Shown in pieces: positions 59,724-64,000 of a stretch of 64,000 nt of DNA (within the stretch, counting starts at the first letter, position 1; each line of letters opens with the position of its first letter). Source of the DNA: Scatophagus argus (Eukaryota; Chordata; Actinopteri; Scatophagidae). A program made the translations under genes and the position numbers. A model generated the notes under the pieces. The model was not told the DNA's origin, did no database searches, and was given only the letters and a program-made list of their open reading frames with translations. The stretch lies in contig NC_058506.1 in the NCBI RefSeq assembly GCF_020382885.2, forward strand, positions 9,030,318-9,094,317, in the 5' to 3' direction.

Positions 59724-60674
59724 TCACTGACTTACTGCCTTTGTTGGCAGGATCTTGTGTCTAATAAACAGTTTCAGTAAATGAACTCTTATTACTTGAG
59801 TACCAAGTCCATACAGCACTGGGTTTGCAACTGGTGGAATGATAACAAAGTATAAAGACAGGAAGATCCGCACTTCGAGAGCGACACGACTCATGTCAAA
59901 TCTAGTTTGGATAATTTCAAATAAGGAACAGATGGTGTAGTTTAGCAAAGATAACAAATGTGGGATACATTTTTTAAGTGCATTTATCTGTGACTCTCTT
60001 GGTAATTTCCTACACACTCTTGAAATTTGTACATAAGAGAAAACAATCATCAGAACCTGAGGCAACACCAAAGCCAGAATGAGCAGAAGTCCCACAATAC
60101 TTATGTAAGATACATTTGAACATGAATTTTTGACCAACTCCATGTTCACACAGTACAATTTTGGGATGAATTTTCCACAGAAGCTCAGCTGTAAGGTAAG
60201 TGTGTAGTAACATCCAAAAACAATGGTTGGGTATAGAGCTGCTAATGCAACAAGCCTAATTACCTTTGAATTAGACATGATGCTGTGGTAATGTAGCGGG
60301 TAACAGATGGCAACATATCTGTCATACCCCATAACAGCTAAAACACAAAACTCAGAGCTTGCATACGTGTGTAGGAAATAGACTTGAGCCATACACCACT
60401 TCACAGGTATTTCATGTGTGTCAGATAAGAGCACAGACATTATAGCAGGCAGCAGTGCAGAACTGCCATATAGTTCGTTAACGGATAACATACATGTGAA
60501 CACGTTCATTGCCTGATGCAGCTCCTTGTTTTGGAGTACGATAGTAATGAGCAGTGAATTCAAGACAACAATAACAAGATACAGCAGGAGGAATACAGTA
60601 AATATGCCATGTTTGTAGTTTTCCATGACAGCATATGCAGTCATTGTGAATGTTAGTGCTGTTATGTTGTCCAT
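59724..60674 (-). CDS. Odorant receptor C (divergent single-exon GPCR)
   Basis: 316 codons, ATG at 60674 (MDNITALTFT) with an N-terminal glycosylation site Asn3-Ile-Thr. Seven membrane segments. Family hallmarks: MNVFTCMLSVNELYGSSALL at TM2, Cys94 before TM3, MGYDRYVAICYPLHYHS (DRY at 118-120), second-loop cysteines, INALKKCIPHLLSLLNY before TM6, and PPVANPVLYGLG in TM7. It shares the framework of receptors A and B (NELYGSSALLPA versus NGLYGSTALLPA; TRFDMSR versus SRFNISH) but is clearly older. Same strand as A and B, so the three form a small cluster next to cnksr2. A proline-containing LHQAMNV replaces the usual LHEPMY at TM2. Confidence 0.94.
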   Translation of the reverse strand: MDNITALTFTMTAYAVMENYKHGIFTVFLLLYLVIVVLNSLLITIVLQNKELHQAMNVFTCMLSVNELYGSSALLPAIMSVLLSDTHEIPVKWCMAQVYFLHTYASSEFCVLAVMGYDRYVAICYPLHYHSIMSNSKVIRLVALAALYPTIVFGCYYTLTLQLSFCGKFIPKLYCVNMELVKNSCSNVSYISIVGLLLILALVLPQVLMIVFSYVQISRVCRKLPRESQINALKKCIPHLLSLLNYTICSLFEIIQTRFDMSRVALEVRIFLSLYFVIIPPVANPVLYGLGTQVIRVHLLKLFIRHKILPTKAVSQ

Positions 60675-63600
60675 CTTTCAGCCCTGGAAAGAAAAACAAT
60701 TTAGTAACAAGAGATAAATGCACATTCAACACACATTCTGTAATATGGTCAGGAAGATCACATGGAAATATGAAAAACAAAGCAGTAGAGTGGAATGTAC
60801 CAAACATCACCCAGAAGTTATATGTAGCTTTATGGTTTTATGAAGCATTCTAAGTTGCAGGCAATGATGGCTCACTGACATATCTGTGAAGTTACTGCTT
60901 CAGAGGACAGACACACATTCAGGAGAAATTGAGGAGTCCATATTTACCTGACTGGTCGTCCTTTTCTCCATGCCGTGTGCCTCCTAACCTTAAGTAGTCT
61001 TTTGACATTGCTCAGTGGGGACTAATGTTGTTACCATGGTTACCAAAGTGTTTTATTTCTCCTGAACACATGAACTGCTTCATGATAGGAAACATGTGAG
61101 TGTTTGTTGAGGAAAACACAAACAAACTGTTGATATTGATTCAAGCATCTTTGCAAAGGGGACACGTAGCAATATAGTCATATAGTATACTGTATGTTTA
61201 TAATGTATTTCAGACTGCACATTTCATCAAAATGAATTTTCTTTGCACTGTATATATAAAATTATCACAGTCACTCTGACATGAGGCTTGAAAAAAATCC
61301 CTGAATGCATCATGTAGCTTGCTGAACTTGGATTTTGTCTTGTTCACAGTATAAATATTTTGTAAATTCAGTGAAACAATCCATTACTGCCTATTTTTTG
61401 GCAATAAATAAATGAGAAACAATTTCTTAAGGATAAGTGAGGACAAAACTTAAAGCCTACTAGTCAGCTCTAAAACAAAAAGAGAAATACTATTTAGTAA
61501 TCTGGGGAACTGGACTTCATGTCCTGGTTTTACCCCAGAGCCTTTTCTAAGCTTTAAGCCCCACATTAATAGTTGTAAATCAAAAAGATGCATTTTAAAT
61601 TTTCTGTCCCTGTTTTTATGTTCATTCTATGTCATTTTTTGCAGGAAGCACTTGGTGCATGTGTTATAGTTTGGCCCATAACAATTTTCTGATACTGAAG
61701 GTAAAATACCAAAGGCCTCGACAAGGCCATGTTAACTAAGCATTGTAAGTGTGTGTACCCATGTGGCTGTTTGTGTGCATGCGTGTGTGCATATGTGTGT
61801 ATGTGTGCAAGGTTAGTGTGAGGACTGAACTCGACAACTGTACCTCTGTCAGTCTGTGGGAGGGTCAAAGAGTCAACCACACGACAAGCAAAGATGTTTA
61901 CAACAAAACATGGCAAAGCACAAACACAAACAATGCAGCATCTTTTCCCGATCAACTGTGTGAGAGGGAAGTCAGAAAGCATAATGTTGCATCACAAGTT
62001 CTAAAGGACAAAAAATTAGTTTAGTTAAAGGGTGGCGCAGAAGATTTACCCATAAATGCATCATGAGTTTTGAAAAGCTTGAATTCATCCACTGAATTCA
62101 CACTGATTCACATCATCAGGAGCTGCCTAAAAACTCATTCGCCTAAGACAAGGCCTTCCCAAACTAGATGACTAACTGAGGCAGGCATGTTGTCAGACTG
62201 TGCAGTTCCACATATTACAGCTTGTGTAAGCTACAACATGAGATGCTAAAACGTTCATAACTGGGTAGATTGGTGAAGAAAAAGTGATAAAAATGAGTCA
62301 ACATTTATTTGCTATTTGTTACAGCACTTTGCAGTCCTGAATATCAGTAGCTTTTGTTAAAATTTTCCACTTTTACTGTAGTTTTACTTCTTTGTGACCT
62401 TTACTAATCAGTAAATTATACAGCTTAAATGCCTCTAAATACCTTAAAATGTATTTGCATGTCAGGGCACAGCAAGGGGTTTCCACCACAAACTAACATT
62501 GATCATATTCACATGTTAAAGCAATAGTGTTGAAATAGTTTGAGCTCAGATGATGCAAGCCATAAATGGATAAACACACTCATTAAAGGTCATTAGTCCA
62601 CTTTGTGTTTCCATTCCTCTAGAAAGCAATTAGGCACTACTGTTTTGCCACAGGTGAGACCTCTTTGGACAGCACCTTGAGAATAGAGACAACGAACAGT
62701 AAAAGCTAAACAGTATTGCTTTCCCTTTGGAGAACACTGATGTAACACTGATGAAACTGTGCGTCAGGTGCTCTTGACCTTTGAGTCAAAGAAAATCACA
62801 ACAGTAATTTGTTCAGCTGAACTTGATGCTGTGACAAGCTTCAGTTCCATCACTCACAATTGACATGTCAGCTCTATTCATCGGAAAACCATCAGCTTCT
62901 TGTCTAACAATATGCAAAGGTGTCGAAAAACATCAATAATCACGAGCAGGACAGAGGTGCTGCTTTCTATTAATTTTCTACGAACAGAAGCAAATCTTCC
63001 ATGAGGAGTGCACTGGGGTGACGCCTTTCCCCCACCCGTGTTTGAGTGTGATGGGTCCCTTAAAAGAGATAGCATCCAACCCCTGGCTAAAGCCTGGCTA
63101 TGTCAGCAGTTGTTCCCCACTTCCTTGAGATGCTAAGAGGTAACAGACAAAAGTCAAGGCAAGTAAACTTCCTCGACAGGGTGCAGCATATAGTCTAAGT
63201 GCCACTGATTGCCGTTTCCAAAGAAAGGCTGCATGTCCTCCCTGAACCCCTGGGTGCTGGGAGTTGGAGCTCTGTGCTTACATCAGCACATTTGGTTTAA
63301 CATGTTAACACAAATAGAAATTAAGCTCAGATCAACTACACAAGGGCAACCATTTATTGTCCATCACAGTCCCAGTTGAAGGACTGTGGTTTCCATTAAC
63401 TTTCATGTGTTTGTTTTCCCCTTTCTTCCGTGTTTTTTTCTGCCTGGAGGAGAGTGATTTGATTTGGCAATGACTCAATGAGAAAATGACACACTAGGCC
63501 AGATTTTTCATCTGCTGAAGGAGATCAAACTGATTATCAGTTATTCAAACTACACCTACAAACTAAAATATGATCTTGATTTATTCTTTCTTGGTAGGAT

Positions 63601-64000
63601 TAACATGAATTTACTATTTATATTGAATATTGTATTTAAAAGCTAATTCTGTTTACAAAATTCTTCCCCATAAGTGTATGCTCCTCTGCAGAAATAAGTG
63701 CACTTGTGACAGTTAATGAGAAAATGCTTTCTCTGACACTAAACGTCAAAACAGCTGGCCTCTGTGCTTATGTCGTCGGTCTAAGGATGTGCATGAGTTT
63801 TAAATCAGCTGAAAAACAAGTACTTTCTTGGTAACGCTTGTCTCATGACAACACATCGTCACAAGTTGAGCACAGTGATGTAGGTTTCGTGAATGTGATT
63901 AAGAAAAGCATGTTCTCTTCAGGATGCTTATAATTCCATTATACCACTATGACCACTATGCTGCTTCATATTATCCTCACTCCTCCCCTCTGACCAAAAT
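60675..64000. other. Intergenic region upstream of odorant receptor C
   Basis: The first few hundred bases would hold the promoter of receptor C. A GT-rich tract lies at about 61750-61810. No further exon, RNA gene or mobile element was recognised. Confidence 0.55.

Noticed and set aside
61632-62024. Open frames on both strands near 61.7-62.0 kb
   Set aside because: They overlap a GT-rich repeat; no start context or family similarity.

Overview
This is a vertebrate genomic window, almost certainly from a teleost fish. The main gene is split by consensus GT-AG introns. Its protein can be followed exon by exon against mammalian CNKSR2. Around it lie repeats typical of fish genomes: a pogo/Tigger element and its MITE, a Tc1 remnant, a non-LTR RT fragment, a retroposon with a short-repeat tail, (CA)n tracts, and clustered intronless odorant receptor genes. 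Nothing looks bacterial, and there is no CRISPR array or rRNA.

Layout. (1) 1-5819: flank with a probable terminal exon of an unidentified minus-strand gene (638-840) and a retroposon with a 13-bp target-site duplication (1110-1493). (2) 5820-40127, + strand: cnksr2, a scaffold protein linking Ras/Raf and Rho-GTPase signalling at synapses. I place 22 coding exons giving a 951-codon frame with every exon phase matching: SAM, CRIC, PDZ, PH, then a Ser/Pro-rich tail. A polyadenylation signal lies at 41210. (3) Intron 9 (22250-31465) holds most of the gene's mobile DNA: a Tigger-type transposon with a nearly intact transposase, its deletion derivative, an RT fragment between 147-bp direct repeats, and a 725-codon intronless antisense gene of unknown function (27924-30101).

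(4) 39437-56882 is a tandem segmental duplication. Unit A (39437-45251) holds the last two cnksr2 exons, the 3' UTR and an odorant receptor gene (minus strand). Unit B (45252-56882) repeats this, but has lost 1961 bp (the cnksr2 3' UTR and poly(A) signal) and gained a 7.77-kb LTR retrotransposon (48695-56463) about 0.6 kb upstream of the second receptor. The retrotransposon has very long, nearly identical LTRs (1965 and 1950 bp), a primer binding site matching elongator tRNA-Met, one gag-like gene, and no protease, reverse transcriptase or integrase. It therefore looks like a recent non-autonomous element. (5) 56883-64000: a decayed Tc1 transposase fragment, a third, divergent odorant receptor (59724-60674, minus), and sequence in which I see no genes.

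The strongest candidates for something undescribed are the gag-only LTR element with its duplicated leader/PBS, the large intronless gene in cnksr2 intron 9, and the structural history of the tandem unit (exon capture, 3' UTR loss, foldback insertion, LTR insertion). All calls come from reading the sequence; no database search was run.
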